Part shown: positions 51,061 to 59,461 of the stretch, piece after piece
How the letters are laid out: each line of letters starts with the position of its first letter
Position numbering within the stretch: the first letter of the stretch is position 1
From: Pseudarthrobacter chlorophenolicus
Lineage (GTDB): Bacteria; Actinomycetota; Actinomycetes; Actinomycetales; Micrococcaceae
DNA: 64,000 nucleotides
Direction of reading: 5' to 3'
Assembly: GCF_000962805.1 (NCBI RefSeq)
Contig: NZ_JZTW01000001.1
Coordinates: forward strand, 1-64,000
Notes under the pieces: generated by a model
What the model saw: only the letters and a program-made list of their open reading frames with translations
Told to the model about the DNA's origin: nothing
Databases searched by the model: none
Position numbers and translations under genes: made by a program

Positions 51061-51674
51061 CTGCGGACTGTACGGCGGCTCTTAATCCAGGCGTTGGAGG
51101 CCGGGAAGAACAGCAGGACCAGTCCCACCAGTGCCAGGAGCAGTTGGGCGCCCCAGAGCAGCATGACGTAGTTGGCACTGTCGCCTTCCGGCGTCAGGAA
51201 TGCCGTGGCGAGCAGTGTTACCACGGCATGCGCCGCCAGCAGCGGGACCAGCGCCCAGCGTGCCCAGCCATGCCGCGCCATGGCTGCGCCGAGGAGAGCC
51301 GCCTCAAGGAGGATCACCAGCAAAAGTGCCCCCACGCTGCCCCAGAACACGATTCCGCTGGCAGTGCTGACGGCCTCCGCATCCCCGCCGGGGGCCATTC
51401 CGTCCACCACCGAGCGGAGCCGCTCAAGATGCCCGTCGCGGCTGAGGAATGACCCCAACAGGACGGTCAGGCCCGCTACGAAACTCAGGAGCCACAGCGC
51501 CCGGGCAAGCCGCACGGTACCGGGGACGGGAGGGACGACGGAGATGGGCGCCGGGGCCGCGTAGGACAGGCCTGGCCGGGGCGGCGGGGAAGGCTGGGCG
51601 TCTGACCCTGATGGCGGGGCTGTTCCGGTGGGCGTAGTGCGCAGCCGTTCTTCTCCGTCAGGGTCGTAAGCCAT
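51057..51674 (-). CDS. Predicted membrane protein with Pro-rich N-terminus
   Basis: This 205-residue protein has a Pro/Ser-rich cytoplasmic N-terminus followed by about four membrane segments (for example ALWLLSFVAGLTVLLGSFLS and MLLWGAQLLLALVGLVLLFF). It ends in a short basic tail. No family was recognised. Its stop codon overlaps the convergent dynamin-like gene on TTAA. Confidence 0.65.
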   Translation of the reverse strand: MAYDPDGEERLRTTPTGTAPPSGSDAQPSPPPRPGLSYAAPAPISVVPPVPGTVRLARALWLLSFVAGLTVLLGSFLSRDGHLERLRSVVDGMAPGGDAEAVSTASGIVFWGSVGALLLVILLEAALLGAAMARHGWARWALVPLLAAHAVVTLLATAFLTPEGDSANYVMLLWGAQLLLALVGLVLLFFPASNAWIKSRRTVRS

Positions 51675-51679
51675 GGGCC

Positions 51680-52069
51680 CTACTTCAGTCCGTCGGTGTC
51701 GTGGTCGTTTTCGTGCTTGCCCTTATTACCGTCGGCGTCCTTGGCCTTGGCCTCAAGATCGTCTTTGAGCTTCTTCAGCCGCGCGGCTTCTGCCTCGTTG
51801 CGGCGGCGGACCTCGAGATTGCGGAGGAACTCCGGATCATCGTCCGGGGCGGTGGGGTGGCGGTAACTCTGCTGCTGCGGCGCGGCGGAACGGGGGCGGC
51901 CAATGAGGAGCCAAAGAATCGCGCCCAGCACCGGCAGGATGATCATGACCACGATCCAGGCGGGTTTGGAAATTCCGCGGGTGAGCCGGCCATCGGTGCG
52001 GATCACGTCCACGAGGCCATACACAAAGATGACGAGGACTGCCACGGCCAAAGCCACACGGAGAAGCAT
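51680..52069 (-). CDS. PLDc N-terminal domain membrane protein
   Basis: This 129-residue protein has two membrane segments (VALAVAVLVIFVYGLVDVI and PAWIVVMIILPVLGAILWLL) with GRP after the second. This matches the PLDc_N domain also found at the front of cardiolipin synthases, here without the catalytic domains. A charged tail rich in Lys, Asp and Glu follows. It lies 5 bases upstream of the previous membrane protein gene on the same strand, so the two are probably co-transcribed. Confidence 0.75.
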   Translation of the reverse strand: MLLRVALAVAVLVIFVYGLVDVIRTDGRLTRGISKPAWIVVMIILPVLGAILWLLIGRPRSAAPQQQSYRHPTAPDDDPEFLRNLEVRRRNEAEAARLKKLKDDLEAKAKDADGNKGKHENDHDTDGLK

Positions 52070-52131
52070 GCCACTAAGTCTATCGTCAGCAGGCGCAGGG
52101 GGTGGCGGGCGGGAGACGGCTAAACTTGAAT

Positions 52132-52446
52132 GTGGCCTTTTTGAAATATTCCCTGATCCGCCTGGCGCTCTTCGTGCCGTTGTTCGTCATTTTTATGCTC
52201 CTGCAGCTGGGCGCGCTGATGTCGGTGATCTTCGCCGGAGTGATCGCGTTCGCCGTGAGCTACCTGTTTTTCCAGAAGCAGCGGGACGCCGCAACGGCAA
52301 ACCTGCACCACCGTTTCTCCGGCAAGGCCAAGCCGCTGCGCTCCGCGGGCGAGGTCCAGGATGCAAATGCCGAGGACGCCCTGCTGGACGCCAACCCGGA
52401 CGTCGCCATCAACAATGACGCCAGGAACCCCAAGCCCCGCAACTGA
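52132..52446 (+). CDS. DUF4229 family membrane protein
   Basis: This 104-residue protein begins MAFLKYSLIRLALFVPLFVI and has two membrane segments followed by the basic stretch YLFFQKQRDAATANLHHRFS and a polar tail. This fits actinobacterial DUF4229 proteins. The GTG at 52132 gives the usual family start; GTG at 52102 and TTG at 52126 are in-frame alternatives. Its function is unknown. Confidence 0.72.
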   Translation: MAFLKYSLIRLALFVPLFVIFMLLQLGALMSVIFAGVIAFAVSYLFFQKQRDAATANLHHRFSGKAKPLRSAGEVQDANAEDALLDANPDVAINNDARNPKPRN

Positions 52447-52490
52447 CGCGGCCGGCCGCGGGCGGTAACCAGCTGCCGGCCGGCCCCGGC

Positions 52491-53372
52491 TCAGAAGCCG
52501 TGGCTGAGCACCAGTCCCAGTGAGAACAGGACGCTGTAGCCAAGGTTGATCAACCCGGTCTGCTTGAGCACGGGGATCAGGCTCTTGCGCTTGCGGCCGT
52601 TGATCATCAGCCAGGCCGGCATGAGGCAGGCCGGGATCAACAGCAGGACAATGAGCATCCATGGCCGTCCGGGAGCCAGGATGACCACCAGCAGGATGGC
52701 GACGGCCAGCATCAGCACGTAGCTTTCGCGGGCGTGCTTGTCTCCCAGCCGCACGGCGAGGGTCTTCTTGCCCGCCTGCATGTCCGTGGGGATGTCGCGG
52801 ACGTTGTTGGCCATGAGCAGGGCGGTGGCAATCAGTCCGGTACCGATGGCGCCGATGACGGCTGGCAGGCTGACCTGTCCGGCCTGGGTGTAGGTGGTTC
52901 CCAAGGTGGCCACCAGGCCGAAGAACACGAACACGAAAACGTCGCCCAGGCCCATGTAGCCGTAGGGGTTCTTGCCGCCGGTGTAGCCCCAGGCAGCCAT
53001 GACACATCCCAGGCCCACCAGGATCAGCCACCAGCTCTGCGTGATGACCACCAGCGCCAGCCCGAACACCATCGCCGCACCAAAGGTGCCGAACGCGGCA
53101 TATTTGACGTGCTCCGGTTTGGCGGCTCCGGAACCCACCAGGCGCAGCGGACCCACGCGGTCGTCGTCCGTTCCGCGGATACCGTCCGAATAGTCGTTGG
53201 CGAAGTTCACGCCCACCTGGAGCAAGAGGGCCACCAGCGCAGCCAGGATGGCATTAAGCAGAAGGAATGAATCCATCGCATAGGCTGCGGCGGAGCCGAT
53301 GAGCACAGGCGCGATAGCGGCGGGAAGCGTCCTCAGGCGTGCGCCTTGGATCCATTGGGCGGCTGTTGCCAC
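52491..53372 (-). CDS. menA: 1,4-dihydroxy-2-naphthoate polyprenyltransferase
   Basis: This 293-residue UbiA-family membrane enzyme has the prenyl-diphosphate motif VNFANDYSDGIRGTDDDRVG and a second Asp-rich region (RDIPTDMQAGKKTLAVRLGD). It attaches the polyprenyl chain to dihydroxynaphthoate to form demethylmenaquinone. It starts WIQGARLRTLPAAIAPVLIG, as in MenA. It is 75 bases downstream of menE on the same strand. Confidence 0.93.
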   Translation of the reverse strand: MATAAQWIQGARLRTLPAAIAPVLIGSAAAYAMDSFLLLNAILAALVALLLQVGVNFANDYSDGIRGTDDDRVGPLRLVGSGAAKPEHVKYAAFGTFGAAMVFGLALVVITQSWWLILVGLGCVMAAWGYTGGKNPYGYMGLGDVFVFVFFGLVATLGTTYTQAGQVSLPAVIGAIGTGLIATALLMANNVRDIPTDMQAGKKTLAVRLGDKHARESYVLMLAVAILLVVILAPGRPWMLIVLLLIPACLMPAWLMINGRKRKSLIPVLKQTGLINLGYSVLFSLGLVLSHGF

Positions 53373-53447
53373 GGTCAGTACCTCATGTTGTTTCGTGTAA
53401 GCGGCAGGGTGCCAGTCAGGGCTGCGCCGCAGTAGTGCAGGTCCACT

Positions 53448-54638
53448 CTACTTTCCCTGGTGCAGGGAGCTGAGTTCGGCGGTCATGGCCAGCCGGTCCG
53501 GTTTCCCGTTTGGAAGCATCTTCAGGGCGGGCGCGGTCAGGACAGTTTTTGGCGCAGCAAAGCCCAGTTCCCGGTGCCAGGATTTCCGGAGGCTGTCGAC
53601 GTCGACGGCAGGTCCTGCCGTAGGGTCGCCTGTGGCGCCTTCCGCGGCGAGCGCCACGTAGGCGGCCACCGCCTGGCCCCACTCCTCGGAAGGAACGCCA
53701 GCCACGAAAGCCGCCGCGACGCCGTCGGACTTTTCCAGCTTTTCCTGGACGTCCGCGGCGGAAACCTTCATGCCTCCGGTGATGATCATGTCGTCTGCGC
53801 GCCCCAGTACGGTGAGGCGGCCGTCGTCGTCGATCTTGCCGATGTCGCTGGTGCGGTACCAGCGAACGCCGTCCTCTTCGAAGAAAGTGCCTGTTTCCTC
53901 GTCCGGGGCCTCGATGTAGCCGGCCGCAATGGTGTCGCCGCCCAGGTGGATTCGGCCATCAGCGGCCACGCGGACCGAGACGCCTTCCAGCGGGTAGCCG
54001 TTATAGACGCAGCCGCCGGAGGTTTCCGCCGAACCGTACGTGGTGACCACCCGGACCCCGGCCTCACGAGCAGCGTCGAGCAGCGCGGGCGGGGTGGGGG
54101 CGCCGCCCAGGAGGATGGCGTTGAAGCGGCGGAGCACGGCGAGCGTATCCGGGGAAGGATCGTCCAGGAGCCGTTGCAGCTGGGTGGGGACCAGGGATGT
54201 GTAGCGGATCTTGTCCGTGAGTTCCAGGGCGGCGGCGGTGAAGGCTTCGGGCGTGAAACCGCCGGACATGTCCATCACCCAGGGACGGGTCCCGGCGAAC
54301 AGTGAGCGCACCAGGACCTGGATGCCGGCGACGTACTGAACGGGGAGGGCCAGGAGCCACTGGCCTTCGCCCTTGAGCGCCAGCGCCGTGGCCATCGAAG
54401 AGGCCGCCAGGGACTCCACCGTCAGGACAGTGGCCTTGGGCGCACCGGTGGAACCGGAGGTGCGGACTACCGCCACTGCGTCATCGCAGCCCGGGGTTTC
54501 AATGTGCCCCACCACGAGGGCGCCGTCGGCACCGATGGAAAGTTCGACGGCGGGACCCTCACCGTGGAGCGCGGCGGCCAGGGCCTTGAGCACGGGCTCG
54601 ATGTTGAGGTGGCTGGTGTTGGGGGAGGTGCTGTTCAT
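53448..54638 (-). CDS. menE: o-succinylbenzoate-CoA ligase
   Basis: This 396-residue acyl-adenylate-forming enzyme has the ATP motif VVRTSGSTGAPKATVLT, the core TTYGSAETSGGCVYNGYPLE and the hinge WYRTSDIGKIDDDGRLTVLG followed by DDMIITGGMKVSA. It makes o-succinylbenzoyl-CoA for menaquinone synthesis. It is at the short end for the family, as is common for actinobacterial MenE. menB is 14 bases upstream and menA follows. Confidence 0.9.
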   Translation of the reverse strand: MNSTSPNTSHLNIEPVLKALAAALHGEGPAVELSIGADGALVVGHIETPGCDDAVAVVRTSGSTGAPKATVLTVESLAASSMATALALKGEGQWLLALPVQYVAGIQVLVRSLFAGTRPWVMDMSGGFTPEAFTAAALELTDKIRYTSLVPTQLQRLLDDPSPDTLAVLRRFNAILLGGAPTPPALLDAAREAGVRVVTTYGSAETSGGCVYNGYPLEGVSVRVAADGRIHLGGDTIAAGYIEAPDEETGTFFEEDGVRWYRTSDIGKIDDDGRLTVLGRADDMIITGGMKVSAADVQEKLEKSDGVAAAFVAGVPSEEWGQAVAAYVALAAEGATGDPTAGPAVDVDSLRKSWHRELGFAAPKTVLTAPALKMLPNGKPDRLAMTAELSSLHQGK

Positions 54639-54652
54639 GTACCGCTCCTGCC

Positions 54653-55606
54653 TTAGAAGTAGTGCGGGAAGCTGGACCAGTCGGGGTCCCGTTTTTGCAG
54701 GAAGGCTTCCTTGCCCTCCACCGCCTCGTCCGTCATGTAGGCCAGCCGGGTGGCTTCGCCGGCGAAGACCTGCTGGCCAGCGAGGCCGTCATCAGCCAGG
54801 TTGAACGCGAATTTGAGCATCCGGATGGCCTGCGGCGACTGCCGCGCGATGTCCGCGGCGTACTCCAGGGCCACTTCCTCAAGGCGTTCGTGGTCCACGG
54901 CTTCGTTGACTGCCCCCATCCGGACCATGTCCTCCGCGGAATATTCGCGGGCGAGGAAGAAGATCTCCCGGGCGGCTTTCTGCCCGATTTGCCGGGCCAG
55001 CAGGGCCGACCCGTAGCCGGCGTCGAAGCTGCCCACCGTGGCGTCGGTCTGCTTGAACTTGCCGTGCTGCCGGGACGCGATGGTCAGGTCTGCCACCACG
55101 TGCAGGGAGTGCCCGCCGCCGGCCGCCCAGCCGTTGACGACGGCGATCACTACCTTGGGCATGGTGCGCATCAGCCGCTGGACTTCCAGGATGTGGAGCC
55201 GGCCGGCACGCGCGGGGTCGATGGTCTCCTGCGTCTCGCCGTCGGCATACCTATAGCCGTCCCTGCCGCGAATCCGCTGGTCCCCGCCGGAACAGAACGA
55301 GTGGCCGCCGTCCTTGGGGGAGGGGCCGTTGCCGGTAAGCAGCACGGTGGCCACATCCGGGGTCATCCGGGCATGGTCCAGTGAACGGTAGAGCTCGTCC
55401 ACGGTGCCGGGGCGGAAGGCGTTGCGGACCTCGGGCCGGTTGAAGGCAATCCGGACGGTGGGCAGGTCACGCACCCAGCCGCCGTCGGCGTCCCGCTCCA
55501 CCTGGCGGTGGTAGGTCATGTCCTGGAAGTCCTCGAAACCGGCTACCACCCGCCAGTGGGTGGGATCGAAGACATCGGACACCGGGGCGGGAATTTGGTT
55601 GCTCAC
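54653..55606 (-). CDS. menB: 1,4-dihydroxy-2-naphthoyl-CoA synthase
   Basis: This 317-residue crotonase-fold enzyme has FCSGGDQRIRGRDGYRY, AVVNGWAAGGGHSLHVVADL and DATVGSFDAGYGSALLARQI, which carry the active-site residues of MenB. It closes the naphthoate ring. It ends KRDPDWSSFPHYF, a typical MenB C-terminus. It is the first gene of the menB-menE-menA block on the reverse strand. Confidence 0.95.
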   Translation of the reverse strand: MSNQIPAPVSDVFDPTHWRVVAGFEDFQDMTYHRQVERDADGGWVRDLPTVRIAFNRPEVRNAFRPGTVDELYRSLDHARMTPDVATVLLTGNGPSPKDGGHSFCSGGDQRIRGRDGYRYADGETQETIDPARAGRLHILEVQRLMRTMPKVVIAVVNGWAAGGGHSLHVVADLTIASRQHGKFKQTDATVGSFDAGYGSALLARQIGQKAAREIFFLAREYSAEDMVRMGAVNEAVDHERLEEVALEYAADIARQSPQAIRMLKFAFNLADDGLAGQQVFAGEATRLAYMTDEAVEGKEAFLQKRDPDWSSFPHYF

Positions 55607-55628
55607 CGTCCAAGTCTAGTAATCGTGC

Positions 55629-56069
55629 TTAGCTGATGCAGAACTCGTTCCCCTCGGGGTCCGCCATGGTGTGCCAGGAATGCGGTCCCTGGCGCGCCGT
55701 CCACAGGAACGTGGCGCCGCGGGCTTCCAGCTCGCTCCGGACGTCGTCCTTGTCCCGTCCGGCGAGGTTGACGTCCCAGTGCACACGGTTCTTGGCCACT
55801 TTCTCCTCTTCGCCGGTCTGGAACAGGAGGCGGCGGCTGGGCGCCTTGGATTCGATTTCTTCAGGCGGGCGGATGGCGGCCCCGTCCTTCCACACCAGGT
55901 TCCCGCGGTGGGTGGTGGTCTGGTCTTCGGTGGCGAAGCCCTGCTCGATCATGGAGCGGATGAACCCGGCATCCTGCGGCTCCACCGACCATTCGAGGGT
56001 TTCCGCCCACCAGTCGGCAAGCTGGTGAGGCCGGCGGCAGTCGATGACAATCTGGATATTCAGTCCCAT
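55629..56069 (-). CDS. VOC family (glyoxalase-like) protein
   Basis: This 146-residue protein has two beta-alpha-beta-beta-beta halves of the vicinal oxygen chelate fold: IQIVIDCRRPHQLADWWAET at the start and NRVHWDVNLAGRDKDDV, then HTMADPEGNEFCIS, in the second half. It fits the Glyoxalase_6-type proteins. The ATG at 56069 is preceded by GTGGTGGG. The reaction and substrate are unknown. Confidence 0.82.
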   Translation of the reverse strand: MGLNIQIVIDCRRPHQLADWWAETLEWSVEPQDAGFIRSMIEQGFATEDQTTTHRGNLVWKDGAAIRPPEEIESKAPSRRLLFQTGEEEKVAKNRVHWDVNLAGRDKDDVRSELEARGATFLWTARQGPHSWHTMADPEGNEFCIS

Positions 56070-56155
56070 CCCACCACGGTAAAGGCGCGCGCGTCCGAGC
56101 GGTAGGGGGCTGCATTTCCGCGGCGGAGACGCATCTACAACGCTGAAAAGTGCTC

Positions 56156-56176
56156 TTGACAATATGTCATGACATA
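56156..56176 (+). promoter_or_regulatory. -35-like box and perfect palindromic operator before the third importer
   Basis: TTGACA (56156..56161) is followed almost directly by TATGTCATGACATA (56163..56176), a perfect 14-base palindrome. It lies in the spacer where a repressor would block the promoter; no strong -10 box was found. The palindrome looks more like a GntR-family site than a LacI site. It is about 120 bases before the start of the binding-protein gene. Confidence 0.55.
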
Positions 56177-56297
56177 CGTCACAGTTGGGTCCGGAAAGGC
56201 TTTTCCTTGCCGGCAATGCTGCCGGAGTGGGCTTAGCTTTCACCATCGGCAAAGGCCTTGCTGCAAGGCCAGGAGCACTGAGAGACAGGACAGACCA

Positions 56298-57569
56298 TTG
56301 TCAGAGAAGACAAGAATCTCAAGCATCACCCGGCGCCAGTTCGGCCTTACCGCATTCGGACTTTCGGCCCTTGCTGCCGGCCTGACTGCCTGCGGCGGCG
56401 GTGGCGGCTCCTCGGACTCCGGGTCCAAGACGCTCCAGCTGGTCCTCTCCGGTGACACCAACCAGGGCGGCGCTTTTGCGGCGGCGGCCAAGAAGTACAA
56501 GGAAGCCACGGGTATCACCATCGAGGTGGTGGACGTGCCCACGGCGGACATCACCACCAAGCTCAAGAACGCGGCCACCGCCAACGACCTGCCGGCACTG
56601 GCGCGCGTTACCGGCCTCGACCCGCTGTGGGCCAACCAGCTCCAGGACCTCTCGGATATCGCCAAGTCCCACAGCATCGATGAAAAGTACCTGCAGGAAT
56701 CCCCGGACGGCATCATCCCCGCCATCCCCTCGGACCTCACTGCCGTGGGCCTGTTCGTCAACAAGAGCCTGTTCGATAAGGCCGGCGTCAAGTACCCCAC
56801 CGCCATCGAGGGCACCTGGACCTGGGATGAGTTCATTGCCGCCGTTGGCGAGGTCCGGGAAAAGGCCGGCGCCAAATACGGCTTTGTCATGGACCGCTCC
56901 GGGCACCGCCTCCGCGCCATGATGTACGAGTTCGGCAGCACCGCCTTTGCCAAGGAAAACGGCAAGTACGCCGGCGACAGCAAGGCCGTGGAAACCCTGG
57001 AATACTTCCAGAAGATCAACGACGACAAGACCATGCCCAAGTCCGTCTGGCTCAGCGGCGAGGACGGCAACGCCATGTTCAAGAGCGGCCAGGTGGCCGC
57101 GTACTATTCCGGCAGCTGGCAGGTGGCCGATTTCAACAAGAACATCAAGGACTTCGAGTGGCTCTCGGTGCCGCTGCCCAAGAAGGAAGTCAACGCCACC
57201 AACCTCGGCGGCGGCTTCATGGTGGCGTTCAAGGACACCGGCGCGGACGAGGAAGCCAAGAAGTTCATCGACTGGTTCTACGAGGACGCCAACTACACCG
57301 AGTTCGCACAGCTGGGCGGCTACCTGCCTGCCAAGGACCTCAAGGTGGAGTACCAGTTCCAGCAGCCGTCCTTTGAGCTGTACCAGAAGCAGATCGCGGA
57401 GAACGATGCCAAGGGAGACAACGCCATCAAGCGCGTGGTGGCCGAGGCGTACGCCGAAACCCCGTTCTCCGGGGACCCGCTGCGCGAAGAGACCGTGAAG
57501 ATGCTCTCCGGCAGCCAGGATGCCAAAACCACGGTGGACAACATCGTGAAGCTCTACAACGGCGCCTAA
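56298..57569 (+). CDS. CUT1 ABC importer, sugar-binding lipoprotein (third system)
   Basis: This 423-residue family 1 solute-binding protein has a twin-arginine-like signal (TRRQFGLTAFG) and a lipobox LTAC followed by a Gly/Ser linker. LQLVLSGDTNQGGAFAAAAK opens the mature domain. A TTG start at 56298 is chosen because it places the signal peptide correctly; an ATG at 56169 would add an implausible Cys-rich leader and sits in the operator. Two permease genes and a gene of unknown function follow. The ligand is unknown. Confidence 0.85.
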   Translation: MSEKTRISSITRRQFGLTAFGLSALAAGLTACGGGGGSSDSGSKTLQLVLSGDTNQGGAFAAAAKKYKEATGITIEVVDVPTADITTKLKNAATANDLPALARVTGLDPLWANQLQDLSDIAKSHSIDEKYLQESPDGIIPAIPSDLTAVGLFVNKSLFDKAGVKYPTAIEGTWTWDEFIAAVGEVREKAGAKYGFVMDRSGHRLRAMMYEFGSTAFAKENGKYAGDSKAVETLEYFQKINDDKTMPKSVWLSGEDGNAMFKSGQVAAYYSGSWQVADFNKNIKDFEWLSVPLPKKEVNATNLGGGFMVAFKDTGADEEAKKFIDWFYEDANYTEFAQLGGYLPAKDLKVEYQFQQPSFELYQKQIAENDAKGDNAIKRVVAEAYAETPFSGDPLREETVKMLSGSQDAKTTVDNIVKLYNGA

Positions 57570-57573
57570 ACCA

Positions 57574-58518
57574 GTGGCCAACCCAACCATCAGCACTACG
57601 GCGGCTCCCGCGAAGCCCCCCACAGGGACGGTCCGGAGCAAGTCGCAGCAGAAGCGCCGCAACCGCTACGTCATCGCACCGCTGGTCCTGGTGGGCGTCA
57701 ACGTGGTGCTCTTCCTGGTCTTCTTCGTCTGGCCGGGCGCCCTGGGGATGCTGTACTCCTTCACGGACTACCGCGGGGTGGGCAAGCTCCACTTCATTGG
57801 CCTGGCCAACTTCCAGAAGCTCCTCGCGGACAGCACGTTCTACGCGGCGCTGGGCAGGACATTCGTCTACACGGTCCTGTCCGTGCCGCTGGTGTACCTG
57901 TGCTCGCTGGGCGTGGCCTCGCTGCTGGTCAGCAAGGCCGTCCGCGGCCGCACGGCGGCGAAGATGGTGATCTTCCTGCCCTGGCTGATCTCGCCCATCG
58001 TGGTGGGTGTCATCTGGAAGTGGCTGTTCGGCCAGGACTTCGGCTTCGTCAACTTCCTGATCACCGGCGCCGGCGGCAACGCGCTGCCCTGGTCCAGCAA
58101 CGGCAACCTGGCCCTCGCAGTGGTCATCTTCGCCTCGGCCTGGGGCGGCACGGCCTTCAACATGCTCCTCTTCATCGCCGCGCTGAAGAACATCCCCGAA
58201 GCCCTGCTGGAGGCAGCCGAGCTGGACGGGGCAAACGCGTGGCAGCGCTTCCTGCACGTCACGCTTCCGGGCATCGCGCCGACGTCGTTCATGGTCATCC
58301 TGCTCTCCACCATCCATGCGATGAAGGAATTCGCCATGATCCAGGCCCTCACCAACGGCGGCCCCGGTACGGAGAACACCCTCATCGTGCAGTACATCTA
58401 CAAGACCGGCTTCGAGCAGTCCAAGGTGGGATACGCCAGCGCCGCCTCCATGGTGCTGATGGTGGTCCTGCTGGCCATCGCGCTGATCCAGCTGCGGTTC
58501 AACCGGAAGAAGGGCTGA
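57574..58518 (+). CDS. ABC sugar importer permease (UgpA/MalF type)
   Basis: This 314-residue permease has about six membrane segments beginning NRYVIAPLVLVGVNVVLFLV. Its EAA loop is IPEALLEAAELDGANAWQRF. The GTG start lies 4 bases after the binding-protein stop. It forms the channel with the next gene product. Confidence 0.88.
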   Translation: MANPTISTTAAPAKPPTGTVRSKSQQKRRNRYVIAPLVLVGVNVVLFLVFFVWPGALGMLYSFTDYRGVGKLHFIGLANFQKLLADSTFYAALGRTFVYTVLSVPLVYLCSLGVASLLVSKAVRGRTAAKMVIFLPWLISPIVVGVIWKWLFGQDFGFVNFLITGAGGNALPWSSNGNLALAVVIFASAWGGTAFNMLLFIAALKNIPEALLEAAELDGANAWQRFLHVTLPGIAPTSFMVILLSTIHAMKEFAMIQALTNGGPGTENTLIVQYIYKTGFEQSKVGYASAASMVLMVVLLAIALIQLRFNRKKG

Positions 58519-58521
58519 CCC

Positions 58522-59457
58522 ATGGCAACAGCTGCCAACCTGCCTCCCGCCGTCGCCGGGGAAGCGGCCATCGGGGCGGGCCAAACCCCCGCTGCGCCGC
58601 CCGCCGACCCGCGGAAGAAGCCGCGGGGAAACCGGGAGGCCCGCGCCAAGGCATCCGTCCCGCTCACCGTAGTGACGTGGCTGATCGCCGCGATTTATGC
58701 TTTCCCGCTGCTCTGGTTCCTGCTCAGCTCCTTCAAGCCCGGCAGCGAACTCTTCAGCTACCCGCTCTCCATGATTCCGCGCGAATGGACCTTCCAGGGC
58801 TTCGTGGACGCCTGGGAACGGGTGGACTTCGCCCAGTACTTCCTGAACACGGCGACGGTTTCCATCGTCACCACGGTCCTCACGGTCTTCTTCAGCGCCT
58901 GCACGGGTTACGCCCTGGCCAAGTACAACAACAAGGGCACCCGGCTGTTCTTCGTGTGCATCCTGGCCACCACCATGCTGCCCACCGAGGTCATCCTGAA
59001 TCCCACGTTCTCGGTCATCCGGGATTTGGGCCTCTATAACTCGCTGGCCGGCATCATCGTGCCCTCAGTGCTGACGGCCACCGGCGTCTTCATGTTCCGG
59101 CAGTTCTTCCTCACCGTCCCGGACGACCTGCTGCACTCCGCCAGGATCGACGGCGCCAGTGAGCTGGCCATCTTCTTCCGGATCATGCTCCCGCTGTCCA
59201 GGCCCATCCTGTTCACGCTGGCCATCTTCTCGTTCCAGTGGCGCTGGAACGACTACATCTGGCCCTTGATCGTGCTCAACGATCCCAAGTGGTACACACT
59301 GCAGGTGGCGCTGCGCAGCATCGTCGGCGCCGAAAACATCGACTGGCCGGTGCTGCTGGGCGCCTCGGTGATTTCCCTCCTGCCGCTGGTGCTGGTGTTC
59401 TTCGTGTTCCAGAAGTACGTGCTCAACGCCGATGTCAGCGCCGGACTGAAGGATTAG
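58522..59457 (+). CDS. ABC sugar importer permease (UgpE/MalG type)
   Basis: This 311-residue partner permease has a long basic N-terminus (DPRKKPRGNREARAK), about six membrane segments and the EAA loop VPDDLLHSARIDGASELAIF. It starts 3 bases after the previous stop. The unrecognised 590-residue gene follows after 4 bases, so they share a transcript. Confidence 0.88.
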   Translation: MATAANLPPAVAGEAAIGAGQTPAAPPADPRKKPRGNREARAKASVPLTVVTWLIAAIYAFPLLWFLLSSFKPGSELFSYPLSMIPREWTFQGFVDAWERVDFAQYFLNTATVSIVTTVLTVFFSACTGYALAKYNNKGTRLFFVCILATTMLPTEVILNPTFSVIRDLGLYNSLAGIIVPSVLTATGVFMFRQFFLTVPDDLLHSARIDGASELAIFFRIMLPLSRPILFTLAIFSFQWRWNDYIWPLIVLNDPKWYTLQVALRSIVGAENIDWPVLLGASVISLLPLVLVFFVFQKYVLNADVSAGLKD

Positions 59458-59461
59458 GACC

